A DNA stretch of 64,000 bases from Bostrychus sinensis (Eukaryota; Chordata; Actinopteri; Gobiiformes; Eleotridae), in assembly GCA_020698575.1 (NCBI GenBank), contig CM036246.1, positions 2,199,001 to 2,263,000 of the forward strand, in the 5' to 3' direction. The position numbers were made by a program, and so were the translations under genes. Shown here piece by piece: positions 45,052 to 56,720 of this stretch (position 1 is its first letter; each line of letters opens with the position of its first letter). The notes beneath the pieces were generated by a model, which was not told the DNA's origin, did no database searches, and saw only the letters and a program-made list of their open reading frames with translations.

Positions 45052-45506
45052 CCCTTTCATATGGCCCTGTCAGGACCTGCTCCACTGTGCTCTCTGTGTG
45101 TACAGCCTTTAGCCTGTGATTTATAGCAGCTCGGCCTCACAGAGATTTATCAAAGCATAAATGGCCCGGGCTTTTGGTCATTACTCAAACATCACAGCCT
45201 CCTGTGCGATCGGCCTGTTAACAACGAGGTTAGCACTGCGCTGCCTTCAGGAGCACAGCTGCGTGCAGAAACTCACTCAGGGGTTGCTTGTGGGCAGCTC
45301 AGATTAAGTCTAAACCTGTGACACTGCATTCAAGCAACTGTTCTTTATTTATTCTGTTGGAAAAATAATGTTTTGAGCAAAGTGGACATGGATGCCTGGT
45401 CAGAAAAACGAATCTTGAGGGGTCACAGCAGAGCACTCAAATGTGTCAGAGGAGAAAACCACTTGCTTAGAATCTCACATGTTCCATTTAGAACAGTCAA
45501 ATAAAG

Positions 45507-45514
45507 CATTTGAG
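45507..45514. repeat. Left target-site duplication of hAT element
   Basis: catttgag, repeated exactly at 50478-50485 on the other side of the transposon. Confidence 0.95.
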
Positions 45515-46789
45515 CAGGCACGTGCAGAGACTTCTACAGGGGCAGGTGCTCAAAGTGAAAAAGGGGCAGATACGTATAACCAGATTTTAAAACACTGCTG
45601 TGTTAAGACTGTGGCAAGCAAGACTCTCACACAACTATTACATTTCTGTGTATACTATGAAATATTGCAAAACGGTAAGGATGAAGCTATACATCTTTAA
45701 TAAAATTTTGGGAAAATGGGAATTGTAAATAGATAGTATAGAACACACCACCAAATGCATATCAAGTAGGTAAAATGTTTTAATGCAAAACAGTGAGATT
45801 TGATTCTGCACTCTGCAAGAGTCCTTTGATAAAGGAGGGACAGCGAGAAAGCTTGCTGCCACTGTTTGGCTCACTGTGACCGACCTGTTGTAGTGCCCAG
45901 CTGACTGGTAACTGGTTGCTGAGAGTGGCTACAGTCTGGCTCACCACTTGGAGTCACTGAAGGAGATACTCCTATGAAAGATGGCTGCTCAAACACGGGA
46001 GGCTGCAAATAAATAAAACAGGTAGATTAGAGAGTGATCAGCAGACAGACTTCATTTTGAAATGGACATCACAATTACACTGGACAAACCATATGCAAAC
46101 TGATGGGTATGGTAATGGCAGGGAGGAGAAAATAAAATCAAAGGAGCACACTATTTAACTTTACATTTTTAGTGTACTGTAATAACAAATAAAGCAGCCT
46201 GGATGCTCTGGTTTGCTGTACTTACTGTGCAAGTGAGGATCCAGAACACTGCAAACTCTAACATGGAACTGCAGACATTAAAAAGAAAATTGGAGAGATG
46301 TTATGTTAGGGTTATATGTGTCTATGGGAAAATGCAAAGACTGCTGACCCTGCTAGAAAGCTGCTCACTGACTCCTTGTTCCTGTGTGTGCTTGCCTATA
46401 TACATTTCTTTCTTCCTTCTTTTATTTTTTATTTATTTTTATTCCCTCTTCTTTCTTTGTTGTCTCAACTCTCCTTTACTCATCTTAACTCTTCTTCTTT
46501 TCTAACTTAGGGTTCTATTTCAATGTGTTTATCTTTCTCCTCCTATTATCTCTTCTTAAAATCTTCTGATTATGGGTATATGACCTTGAGTTTCCCTATT
46601 TGCTTAATAAGGTAAGAAGTAGTAAAAGAATTGAAGCGGATCTGTCTCATGCTTGCTCTCTTTTTAATGCTGCAATACCACACTTATTGACTCTTTTCTT
46701 CTTTTATGTAACTATTTACAAAAAAAAATACATTGTTAAGGTGAAATAAAGGTTGAACAAGTCTTTTTTGTTGCTTCTTCTGTTCACTT

Positions 46790-49572
46790 TTACAATAGCA
46801 GTTTTCTGTTGGTCATGTCCCGAAAAATGTTAATGACCTCACTGTGGTTGATTGGCACATCCTTTTCAATTGCCAATAAAAGAAGGTCTGACAATCTCTC
46901 CTCCTTGCATAGGCTGCGAAGTTTGGTTTTCACTAGTTTTAGTTTTGAGAAGGAGCGTTCAACAGTTGCTGTTGACACTGGAAGAGTACCGTATGTCTTA
47001 ATAAGTTCAGTCATGTTTGGGAAAACCAGACATGCATTGTTTTCATTTATGACGGAAAGCATAGATGACACACTGACTGAACATGAGCCTGAATATGAAC
47101 AATGGAAGACCTTAAGCTCTGTCAGTAATGTGTCTTCCTCTTCAATGTTGTAGAACTGACAGAGCTTCTTCAAAGCTTGTAGTGCCTCAGTGGGAACTGT
47201 TACATTTTTCCAGTTCTCTGGGACAGTTAAGCTGTGAAATGCATTCAAAATTTCCCAAGTGGCATTATCTCCTCCCTTAAATCGGTTTTGGAGCTCTTGC
47301 ATCATGGTGTCCACAAAAACATAATACACTCTGGCACGATAGTATTCCTGCAAGGTCGAGAAAACATAATCAGCACCAGCTGATCTAGCAAAAAGCTGGT
47401 ATTTTGCTGGCACTTTCCTCTTCCTTGATTGTCCAGGGATCTCTTGTGGGGGGTCCAGGCCAACTGATCCAGCCTTCTCTATGGCTTTCTTATAAATTTC
47501 TTCAAATTCTATCTCTGATCTGCAGTGGGCCAGCTTCTGTAACACACCATCAACTATTTTGTAGGCTGCAGCCAGGTCCATGTCCTTCTGCTGCAATGCC
47601 TCAGAAGCAACAGCAGTCACTTGAAAGACTGGACAAGTGATTTCTAGACACAAGAAGAATTCAAAGTTCAGGCTCTTCAGAAGGATTGCTGCATCACCTG
47701 CTGAAGGATCTGGGGGATGTTGCAGAGTCATTTCCTCCAGGAACTGCATGATAGCTGGAAGGACCTTCCTCAGAGACTTGAGGGCATTTTCTCTGCAGGC
47801 CCATCGGGTGTCAGACAGCTTCTGCAGCTCAACTGGGTGCTGATGGGGGTGAACTCTTTTTTGCATTTCAATAAATGCGGTGTGCCTTTTTGAGGAGTTT
47901 GCCATGAAAGTGTAGAGTTTTTCAACTAAATTGAAAAAAGTGACAAAACAGATGTTGGATTTTGCACTTTCAACTAAGACCAAATTCAGGCAATGTGCCT
48001 GACAATGAACATACAAAGCCTTGGGATTGTGTGTTAGGATCCTTGACTGAAGTCCCCTATATTGCCCACTCATGTTGGCGGCTCCGTCATATCCTTGACC
48101 CCTAATATTATTTATTTGTAGGTCATTTGTTTTCAGTAGATCCATCACCAGATGTTCAAGTGCTTCACCACTGGTTGAATGGATATTGCACACCTCAATG
48201 AAGCGCTCTTTTATTTCCATGTTGTATACATATCTCACAACAAATGAAACCTGTTCAGTGTGTGAAACATCTGTGGTTTCATCAAGCAGTATAGAAAACA
48301 ATTTACTATCCTTCACTTCTGCTTGGATTGCACGTCTTACAGATATGGCCAATGCTTTGATAATGTCATTCTGGCTTCTGTTAGACAGTAATGACACGAC
48401 AGGTCTTTTTTGAATTCTCTGTTTTTCTTTTATAAAATCAAGATGCAATTTAATTACACTATCATACTTGCTTAATAGATTTACAAGTTCTAAGAAATTG
48501 CCACGATTTGGGCTCATTGAGGTCTCATCATCTCCTCTAAATGCCATTCCCTGTCTTGCCAAGAACAGCGTAATGTCTATCAACCGAGACAAAATTTCTC
48601 TGTTCCTCTGCTTCTCTCTATTTTTTGCAGCTTGGGACTCAAGGTCACCCACTTGCAAAGCTGCATCCAGGGATTTTTTTTTAAAGGTGTTCCACCTCAC
48701 CATAGCACACATGTGAGACTCTGATGCACTGTGCTCTTTAATTTTTTCTACAGCCCTTTTCCACCTGTTTAACCCTACAGCTTTCCAGGCTTTGCGGCCC
48801 ATGTACTTTTCCTCATTTAAAAATAGACGGCAGCTGAAACAAAACATGGCATCAGTACTGGGAGAATACTCCAGCCATGGGTTATTCTCATACCATTTCT
48901 TCTGAAATGACCTCCCTTCTTCATTCTTTGGAAATGACTGCACTGGTTGGCAGGGTCCATTATTTACACACATCTGGATAAAGGCCTCATTATTCTTTAT
49001 ACTGAATTGTACGGCATGGGCTGGGTCAGTTGGGTATTGAAGTCCAAGTAGATTTGAGAATGGCCTCTCGCTGGTGTTAGTCTCATCATCCTGAATTTCA
49101 GTTTCCTGCATATTTTCTGTGGCCTGTAGCTCAGTGTCTCTCTCTCTTATCTCTGTCTCTTGTCTCACTCTTCCTTGTTCACCTTCTGTGGCCTGTAGCT
49201 CAGTGTCTCTCTGTGTTATTTCTGTATCTGTCTCTTGCCTTGCTGTCCCAAGCAAACTTTGAATTGGCTCCACCTCCATCTCCTCGTCTGACCTATCACT
49301 TTCTTTCTGTCCATCTAGGAACAAGCAATAAACTATCAATTGATCTGCATTCATCTACTATTTAAACATAATTATCAACTCTTTATTCTTTTCTTATCCA
49401 TCTAAAATGCAATGTAAAATCACTACCAAACAGCTACATGTTGCCTATGTGAAACTTTGTTATTCTTACCTGTTGTACTCTTTTTAACCCAGGTGGTTAG
49501 GGAACCACTACCTTTAGCTGCTTCGTGCAGTTCCTTCTTTTTTTGTTTCATTCGTCTTTCTTTGCGAGGCAT
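46790..49572 (-). CDS. hAT transposase, TTF zinc finger + DUF4371 + dimerisation domain (two exons)
   Basis: The long exon (49314 to 46790) is open for 854 codons from an in-frame ATG upstream of the splice site. I infer that it is joined to a first exon at 49572-49470 (34 codons plus one base, starting MPRKERRMKQKKK) across a 155-bp intron. That intron has donor g|gtaag and acceptor ttgttcctag, and the phase closes as GAT (Asp35). The spliced product would be about 875 residues. Domains, in long-exon numbering (add 21 for the spliced protein): acidic N-terminus with an internal duplication (ETEI..RDTELQATE, 41-57 and 66-80); TTF-type zinc finger with C172-X2-C175 and H208-X5-H214; DUF4371/RNase-H-like core with LLDETTD (D358) and GYDGAANMSG (D423); RW at 518-519; C-terminal hAT dimerisation region with TVERSFSKLK (E799). 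The D-D-E set expected of an active hAT transposase is present. It acts in the nucleus, binding the element's ends to cut and paste it. Similar proteins are annotated in fish as ZMYM1-like or THAP12-like. No frameshift or stop was seen; expression is unknown. Confidence 0.93.
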
Positions 49573-50264
49573 CTCGAACTAAGGAATTAAATATTATGTT
49601 TAATAATAAAAAACTAATGAACATATAAAATGTAAAGAAAACACACACTGCATGACACTAAACTAAATAATGTAATTTTATCCATGCTCTGACAAGATGA
49701 GAATTATTCCCAGCACTGAGGAAGTCCTTAGACATTTTTAGTAATAAATTAAATAAGTTATGTGGGAACAAGATTTTGGGACATCACATTTTTTCTTTTC
49801 AGATCACATTTTGCCAGCTCCCATCACCAACTAGTTCGTATTTTTGCACAATTATAGCAAATTCTTGCAATTAATTGCATTAAAATGCCTAAATGCTAAC
49901 TGCAATCCATTATTTATAAGCAACTCAGTCTAAAAATAAAAAGATTTTATGCTGTCAACAATCACAAAGCATTTTATGGAAGCATTTTGTAAATATCTAG
50001 GTGGTTCGCTAGTAGCGGTCAAAAGCTCTGTATTTAAACAGAAATTATCAAACGTGCGTGCATAATACTTTCATGGCTTTGTCTTACAAATCACACGACA
50101 CGAACAGCTCACTTACCTTTTCTTTGATGGGCCAAAAAAAATATAACAGCCCTCTTTATTGGCTCCGCAGTCCGCTCTTTCTCTTCTTTTCAGCTGCGCG
50201 AGGGGCACGAGACAGCTGCGCAACTCACGGAGGCAAAAGGTTAAAGGTCACGAGGCACTGGCGG

Positions 50265-50397
50265 CCGTGTTACGTCATTTATTTCTAATTATTAATAACT
50301 AATGAATGAATAAATGTTCTTATGAAGAGCCACATGAGGGCTTAAAGCCACAAAAAAAAAAAAAAAAAAAAAAAAAGAAAAGAAAAAAAAGACCAAG
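50265..50397 (+). mobile_element. A-rich insertion inside the hAT element
   Basis: In the deletion derivative (712-1677) the sequence corresponding to ...ctggcgg continues directly into accaaaagggc. Here the two are separated by about 133 bases ending in roughly 40 A-rich bases (50351-50390). The A-rich 3' end suggests a small retrotransposed fragment. Loss from the other copy is the alternative. Confidence 0.5.
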
Positions 50398-50477
50398 GAC
50401 CAAAAGGGCACTTGGAGGCAAGGGGCAAAAGGGGCAGGTGCTCAAGCCCCCTCCGCCCCCCCCTCTGCACGTGCCTG

Positions 50478-50485
50478 CATTTGAG
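50478..50485. repeat. Right target-site duplication of hAT element
   Basis: catttgag, identical to 45507-45514. Confidence 0.95.
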
Positions 50486-52246
50486 GCACATTTGTTAAAA
50501 AAAAGTCCTTTATGAGTACATGCACGCTTATTATTAATAAAAGTTTTATTTATTTATTTCCATAAATGAGTGGCTCAGATGCTTTATTTGCTATCTAAAG
50601 CCCTATTCACTTTTCCACTCACTGGGATTAATATTACCTAGGGACATCCAATAATTTGTAATAATTGCAGAGGTTGTCTATGATTTGTAAAGTAAAAATT
50701 GCCTCAAAAATTACCATATCATATTTAGGCCAACACAGGGGTCCTCTGACATTAGTCCTGTGTAAATCCCTATATCTGTGATTCAGGCATTTGTTTTTGT
50801 TGGCAGATTGTAACAGTGATCCAAAATGTCTTGTAACATTTGCTGTGGTGACAGCAATTAAGAAGGGGAGCAGCAGAAAGATTAAAAGTTAAAATAAAAA
50901 TGGTGAACTGAAAATATTTTCCTCATTTCTGTGACTTGCTAACAAGATTTCTTCACATTTTTAAAATGTGCTTTTGTTCTTTAGATACATAACTTTACAA
51001 CACCAGGCTTTGCTGCATCTTGCTCTCCACCAGTTTTTCATTTCACACCGCTGTTGGCTGACTATACCACTCTCTCAGCTTTTGCTTGAAAGTAAATCGC
51101 AGCGGTCTCTCTATAAATATTTTATTTCCCCAAAGCTATATACTGTAGCTGGAGTTTTTGGCTGCATGTTAGGGAATCGAACTCCTGACCAGCACAAAAA
51201 GGTGTAAAATTAACCTCTTCACTAACAGAGAGCCCCTTTTTTATTTATTTTATTCATATAGTTTTCATAATACAAAGACTGCACTCTGCCAATTGGAAAG
51301 ATTACAAGAAAATACTCAACTATATAGTATTTTTTCATAGTACTTTAAAATACTAAAATACAGATCAAATTTATTAGAAAGTTAGAAGCAAAAGCAAGAG
51401 CAAGTCTTATTCATCATGCTATGCCATTAGGAAAATCACTCTAAGTTTCTTCCTTTCTTAAATAGTTACCCTGGTTCTCTGAGAGTTACTCTGCAGGTTG
51501 TGAGCAGATTGACTCCCTGAGGTGGAACTTAAGTGTTTCTGCTGAACTCTGATGCACTCACTGCTGCTCAGAAGCACCTCATGAATCACTCCGGTCTCAT
51601 TCACGGCTCACGTCTCGCCGTTTTCAGTCAGCGCTTGCTCACAGCTGTATGACACGCTCCAGATTCATGCAGACTTAACCCCTTTAACCATCGGCCGCTA
51701 GAATCTGATACGGTCCGCCTGCCCTTAACGAGAAAGTTAATTTGAGAGTCATTGGCTGCTCGTAAGGCCAGATTGGAGTAACTGCTTTCATGGGTTTATA
51801 TCATCGCAGTGATAGAAGTGGCTGAATGGAGTTTATAATGACAAAGTGCTCTGTGGGTAATATGGCCACAGCTGAAGTGAAATATGTGAGAAGTTATTAT
51901 TGAGGGTGAGACACTTAAGGGATCATCCTACTGCATCCAAACACACTTAATGAAAAAGTTGTTCTGTTAAGACCACAGTGACAAATGTGTTCTGTGCAGT
52001 TTCATTCTTGTTTTATTCCTGCTCTGTGTCTGAAATATTAAGTGCATAGACTACTGCTTTGTCCTGGTATTGTACTAGTTTACACCTTGGTCCTGGATTG
52101 ACCTGGTTCAGTCTTGTTTTTGTCATAGTTTGGAACTGGTTTAGACCTGGTTAAATTCTGGTGTAGTACTTGAGTTGGCTTTATAGTATTAAGCCATTTT
52201 TCTTTGTTAATCTTTATTTTATCAATGGGATAGTCAAGGTTTACAA
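50486..52246. other. Non-coding intronic sequence, possibly with conserved elements
   Basis: 51440-52000 is free of recognisable repeats, has a balanced composition and contains no usable open frame. Such stretches in developmental and neuronal gene introns are often conserved non-coding elements, but only an alignment could tell. 52040-52170 is another degenerate 12-mer patch (ctggtttagacc). Confidence 0.4.
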
Positions 52247-52249
52247 TTC

Positions 52250-52600
52250 ATTTCATTTCAGTTTTATTTGTATAGCCCAGTATCACAACAAAAGTCGCCT
52301 CAAAGGGCTTCACAAACAGTTTATCAAACATAAACACACAATCAGACTTAACACACAATCAACACAAACAATAACTACACTAAACTAAACAGACCCAGGA
52401 CACTCCTGTCCTTAGACCCTCCTTCTCGGTAAGGAAAAACTCCCATATTAAAGGAGAGATCCTCTCCCAGGACGGACAGGCAATGTGTCTAGGACTGTTC
52501 ATTAGTCCATTAGCTCATCTATAGGATCATAGATCAGCTCTGTAAGGATTCATCCAGACAGGGGAGTTGGGGTGAGGTACATCAAGGAAGTCCATAGGTC
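52250..52600 (-). mobile_element. L2-type LINE 3' end
   Basis: On the minus strand it ends 'ctatacaaataaaactgaaatgaaatg', i.e. a polyadenylation-like signal followed by a short microsatellite tail. The body matches 61435-61860 closely, including 'cctccttctcggtaaggaaaaac'. A 5'-truncated copy. Confidence 0.8.
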
Positions 52601-52619
52601 CATAGTTTACACTCATTTT

Positions 52620-52885
52620 AGTCCCTTAAAGGTGGTAAAGGACGGGTTAAAACTGGAATGGAACTGGTCTAGGACAGGGGTTAGACTGGGTTTACACTGG
52701 TTCAGACTGATTTTAGACTGGAGTAGATTGGGTCAGGCTGGGTTTAGACTGTTTCAGACTGGTCTAGACTGGGTTAACACTAGTGCAGACTAGTGTAGAC
52801 TGAGCCAGACTGCATTTAGACTGGTTCAGACTTGGTTTAGACTAGGATGTAAATGGTTCAGACAGGGTCTAGACTGGTTTAGATG
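52620..52885 (+). repeat. Degenerate 12-mer array (ggtttagactgg)
   Basis: About 20 imperfect units, essentially the inverted, drifted version of the monomer at 28072-28395. Confidence 0.8.
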
Positions 52886-52993
52886 TTGTTGTTTTTTTAG
52901 TTTTTTTTTTACCAGAGTCCGGCACGATTTTCTGACACTATCCCGATCATGCCCATATTCATTTAGGCTATTTATTAGGCTGCAAAAGTGAGC

Positions 52994-53010
52994 ATATATA
53001 TACATATATA

Positions 53011-53040
<30 letters not shown>
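52994..53040. repeat. (TA)n-rich microsatellite
   Basis: Alternating TA with occasional TG/CA. A run of about 32 T follows at 53227-53258. Confidence 0.85.
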
Positions 53041-53041
<1 letters not shown>

Positions 53042-53222
53042 TTATTGTTTATTTGTTTTATCTAAAAACACTATTATGATTCAACAATTATTTGCTAATT
53101 TGGGATATAATATGTATTTTTTGTGCTGGGCTTCATCCGGAAGCCTGTTTGATCAAAATAAAAGCTATTCATGAAATTCCATCTTCTTTTTAGTCTCTTA
53201 AGGGTCTATATTCTTCAAAATC

Positions 53223-53260
<38 letters not shown>

Positions 53261-53299
53261 TTTCTTCCATGTTATAATGTTCCCTCTTCAAAAACCTGG

Positions 53300-53640
53300 A
53301 GTTCACACCTGTGTGAGTAATCCTGTATTCTCTGGCGCTGAGTGTCTGAGGCCCACAAAGCCCCGCCCACTCCAGGAAACACTGACCAATGAACAAGCCC
53401 TCTACATCCAGTCTGCTCTCATTCATTTATCCAAAAAACGGTGTACAACTCTGTTTCCACTGATTCCTCACAGGCATTTTAACTTTTTGACTAAATTAAC
53501 ATCATACAAAAAGTTTAAGGAAGCAAAAACCTTTTTTTCTCTGTTTCTGTTCAGCGTAACCAAGCTGCTTTCTGCTGCCCTCTGCTGGTCTCTTCGCCTG
53601 TTTCTTTATGGTGGTAGTATAAATCCTTCAGAATATACAG
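53300..53640 (+). repeat. Repeat R2, copy 2
   Basis: Matches 43120-43560 as described there. A 136-codon frame crosses it but is not shared in structure with copy 1. 53641-55674 has no exon or complete element that I can support. Confidence 0.7.
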
Positions 53641-55674
53641 AGCCATTTTTAGACACTATAGAGGCCCTAGGCAAGACAGACAGCTGAGGCCCTATATGGG
53701 CTCCAGATATTAATTTGTAAACCCCACCTCGAACCAAAAAACATGGTAACAAGGAGCATTTGATTTAAAAAATTGTGGCCTTGTATGCCTAACAGACTGG
53801 TGAATTTGTGGGATAATATAAGGCAGGGGGTCCTGGAGACCTCACCAAGGAAAATTTGAACAAAACAAATATAATTTTCTGTATTTTGGTGCATTTTTGA
53901 TGGTAAATAATATTTTAGGCTGGCTACATTTTATGGTTGACTTCTCTCCAGTAAATGACCATCCTTGGGGGGGCCCCCATTCAATTCTGGGCCTTAAGCA
54001 ATTGCCTCCCCTATTGTGACAGCGCTGAGAATATAGTTAAGTCGAAGACTGGCAGATGTGGTGCTTGTGGTCCTACTGAATTGGAGATCTCTGACTCAGA
54101 GTGAAAAAAAAGTGTTTCAGATATAAATCTATAGATACAAGTAAAAATGTAAGGAAGTAAACACTGTAATGTGTAGACTGGACATTTTCTTTATATTTGT
54201 GTGAAAGCGACATATAACGGGAGCAAACTGTCCCCAAATCTCAAAAGAATGACTTTTTTTCTGTGGTGTCCTGCCACAGAAAACCCAAACCACAAATGTG
54301 TCAGACAGAGGTCCCACTTCAGGCGCTGCTGTGGTGGCCCGTGGAACAGATGCTTGTCAACAGTCTGCGTTATCAGAAGTGACCACTCCCATCCCAGTTC
54401 TTTTCATGTCAGATCTGCGCTGTCCTGGAGTCGACCCTGTGTTCCTGTGATCACATCAGTGCCCAGATGAGACTCCCTTTGTAAATCTGAGGATAAAAGG
54501 TCGGCACTGCCTCCAGGAGAGAGTTGGTTCATAAATTCTAGTCAGTGATAAAAGAGACGTTGCCGGCTGCAGTGAAGCCAGACACAGACAGGAAGTGAGC
54601 TGTCAAATCCTCTGGCTCAGCAGACATGATGGAGCAGAGACCTTCCATCAGTATTTAGACTCAGAGAGGATCTTCTATAGACCCCTTATAAATATAATCC
54701 CAGGGGGTCAGACCCAGGGACAGACCATGTGGATAAGTCTGTTGCAATATAGACATGTGCATTTATACCTTTATTCAACAAAGAAAGAGCCCACTATTTG
54801 TTTTAGATAAAAAAACATACAGTTAATAAAAACAAAATGTGGAGCTTGAGGCGTAACACTCACCAGAAACATCTGACTGGAGGTGCTGGTGTCAGGAAGG
54901 ATCTCAGAGTTTAGAAACAGGACAACACAGCTGTAACATGGCATTTTGAAGGCGAATAATAATTTGTTTAAAAGTATGAATATGTCCCAACCATAATTTG
55001 TTAGCTCTGTCAGTCTCTGTAAGTCTACTGAAAAAAAAAAGAAATTCTGTTGGCATCTAATTTAAAACAATGTGGTTGCTACAGGTCTTCCTTGCAGGCA
55101 TGGCATTCAAATGCTTGGTGCTCCAAAACAGAAGGGTGCCCCTAAGGGCAGAGTTTGGACAGTGGTAGACTGTTGCAGAGTCTCTGAAGGGCCCCAGCCC
55201 CACCTCTCACTCAGAAGCAAGTGCTGTGGTTCTAATGTATACAAAGAAGTTAAAGCTGCGAGCAGTGATAAAGGGCCCTCACTTCCCTTGGATGTGAAGT
55301 ATGTTGTCTAGGACAAATAAAGATATGAAAAAAATGCTTAGGGCCTCAAGAAACCCTAGCAGCTCCTCTGCTTCCATGCTGTTGTTTTTGTTTTGTTTTA
55401 TTGGAAGATTGTTTTTTACTTTTATGTCAACTCTGTCAGACATGTTTCAACATGTTTGAAAATAGTTGTTTAGTAACCTTCATATTCAGACAAACGTCAG
55501 ATGCAGTACTAAAAAAATAGAGCAAAAGGCAAACTCATTCAAGTAGTTATTATTAATTCAGAACTTTTTATTACATATTATTTTGTTTTATTATTGGGTC
55601 TAGTTTTGCCCCACTTTTCAAAAATAAGTTTTTGAACAATTGAGAGTGTAATGTGTTGATGAGGTGACCTTAAA

Positions 55675-56120
55675 GAGGACATATTCTGCTTCTTTTTCAG
55701 TCTTTTTGAAACAGTGTGGGACTCCTTGCATTGGTATTTCAGGTTTTATAGTTTAAAATAATGTATACAGTATGGGGAAACCACCTTCTTTTGGGGAGCT
55801 GTTACTTTGACTTTGCAGACAATGGTTGGATTAGGAGTCTGTTGCCCCCTATTGGCAACAGTGGGGACTGGATAGAGCATAAAATGGCTAATTAGCATAG
55901 CTGTTAGCAACATGATGCTAACAGCTAGCTAAATGAGCTGACTGCTTCATAGTGATGGTGGTTTAAGTTCTGAAATGATCAGAACGAGTCTGGTGATGGT
56001 GTATGTGTGTATTTGTATTATTACTCAAACGTGTGAATGAAACTAAATAGTACTCCAGGGATGTGTTTGAGGAGCAGACAACACTATAACATGGTTAGAA
56101 GCTCCAAATCACCGTGTAAA
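55675..56120 (+). repeat. Repeat R1, uninterrupted copy
   Basis: It contains 'cttcttttggggagctgttac', 'ggctaattagcata', 'gagctgactgcttcat', 'attactcaaacgtgtgaatgaaact' and 'actccagggatgt'. It shows R1 without the hAT MITE that splits it at 15666. A partial further copy lies at 56540-56720, and an inverted fragment at about 5810-5950. Confidence 0.7.
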
Positions 56121-56539
56121 TATCTTGCCAATATTTATCTAAAAGTTATTTTTTCATTGTTGTACTGTGGAAGAACAGAGCTAGTGATGGAATAGCCACT
56201 AACTGTGTTTGATTTTCTGCCACTGTTAAATGTTGACAAACTGTGTAGACCAACAGACAGTGGGCCTGTTCCTTTGTCTCTGAGCATGTGATTGGTACTG
56301 CATTATTGAAAATCACAGGAAATGAATTTGTCTATTGCAGAAATAAGCTCTGAGTAGAACAAGCCATTTTTGCCATCACTTTCTGTCCCATCAGGTGACC
56401 TGAGTGGCATTTGTTTCTTTATCTCACTTAAAAGGATGCCTAAAATCATTTTGGACACCTCTAGATCAGTATTTTTTTTTTTTAACCTAAAAAGGACCAA
56501 TATTCCCTTCTTGGAGGGCTTCCAGGAGCACTTCATTGG

Positions 56540-56720
56540 AGAAGGTGGGGTTTCTCACATATCTCGGTACAGCGGTGAAACTGAGCATTTTCAGCTCCCG
56601 AGAAACTCAGGATTACTCAAACCTGTACTGAATAAAACAAAGAAACACAACTCCAGGTATGTTTTTGCTGAACAACCAACATTATAACATGCTAGAAACC
56701 TCAGAAAAGTTGCAGTACTG
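56540..56720 (+). repeat. Repeat R1, partial copy
   Basis: 'actgagcattttcagctcc', 'aggattactcaaacctgtactgaataaaac' and 'aactccaggtatgtttt' match 15607-15665 plus 16225-16320, spanning the empty site of the hAT MITE. 56721-57700 shows nothing recognisable. Confidence 0.75.

Larger units (their letters stand above)
45515..50477 (-). mobile_element. Complete hAT transposon with intact transposase
   Basis: A 4,963-bp element with perfect 15-bp inverted ends (CAGGCACGTGCAGAG at 45515-45529, complement at 50463-50477). Identical 8-bp flanks (catttgag) are the hallmark of hAT insertion. Longer subterminal similarity ('gggcaggtgctca' near both ends) extends the inverted ends. The transposase gene runs on the minus strand (46790-49572), antisense to nos1ap. 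An internally deleted relative lies at 712-1677. Relative to that copy, this element has about 133 extra bases (50265-50397) ending in an A-rich run, possibly a secondary retro-insertion. Perfect duplication, perfect ends and an open coding region all suggest a recent insertion. Confidence 0.96.

Noticed and set aside
46809..48716. Plus-strand frames of 66-114 codons across 46.8-48.7 kb
   Set aside because: They are antisense shadows of the hAT transposase.
49314..49354. ATG at 49354 as the true start of the transposase
   Set aside because: The first 13 residues are most simply translated intron. A better start with in-frame splicing exists at 49572. Not excluded without RNA evidence.
53277..53687. 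136-codon + strand frame as a gene
   Set aside because: Same repeat R2, with a poly-T run just upstream; no conserved reading between copies.
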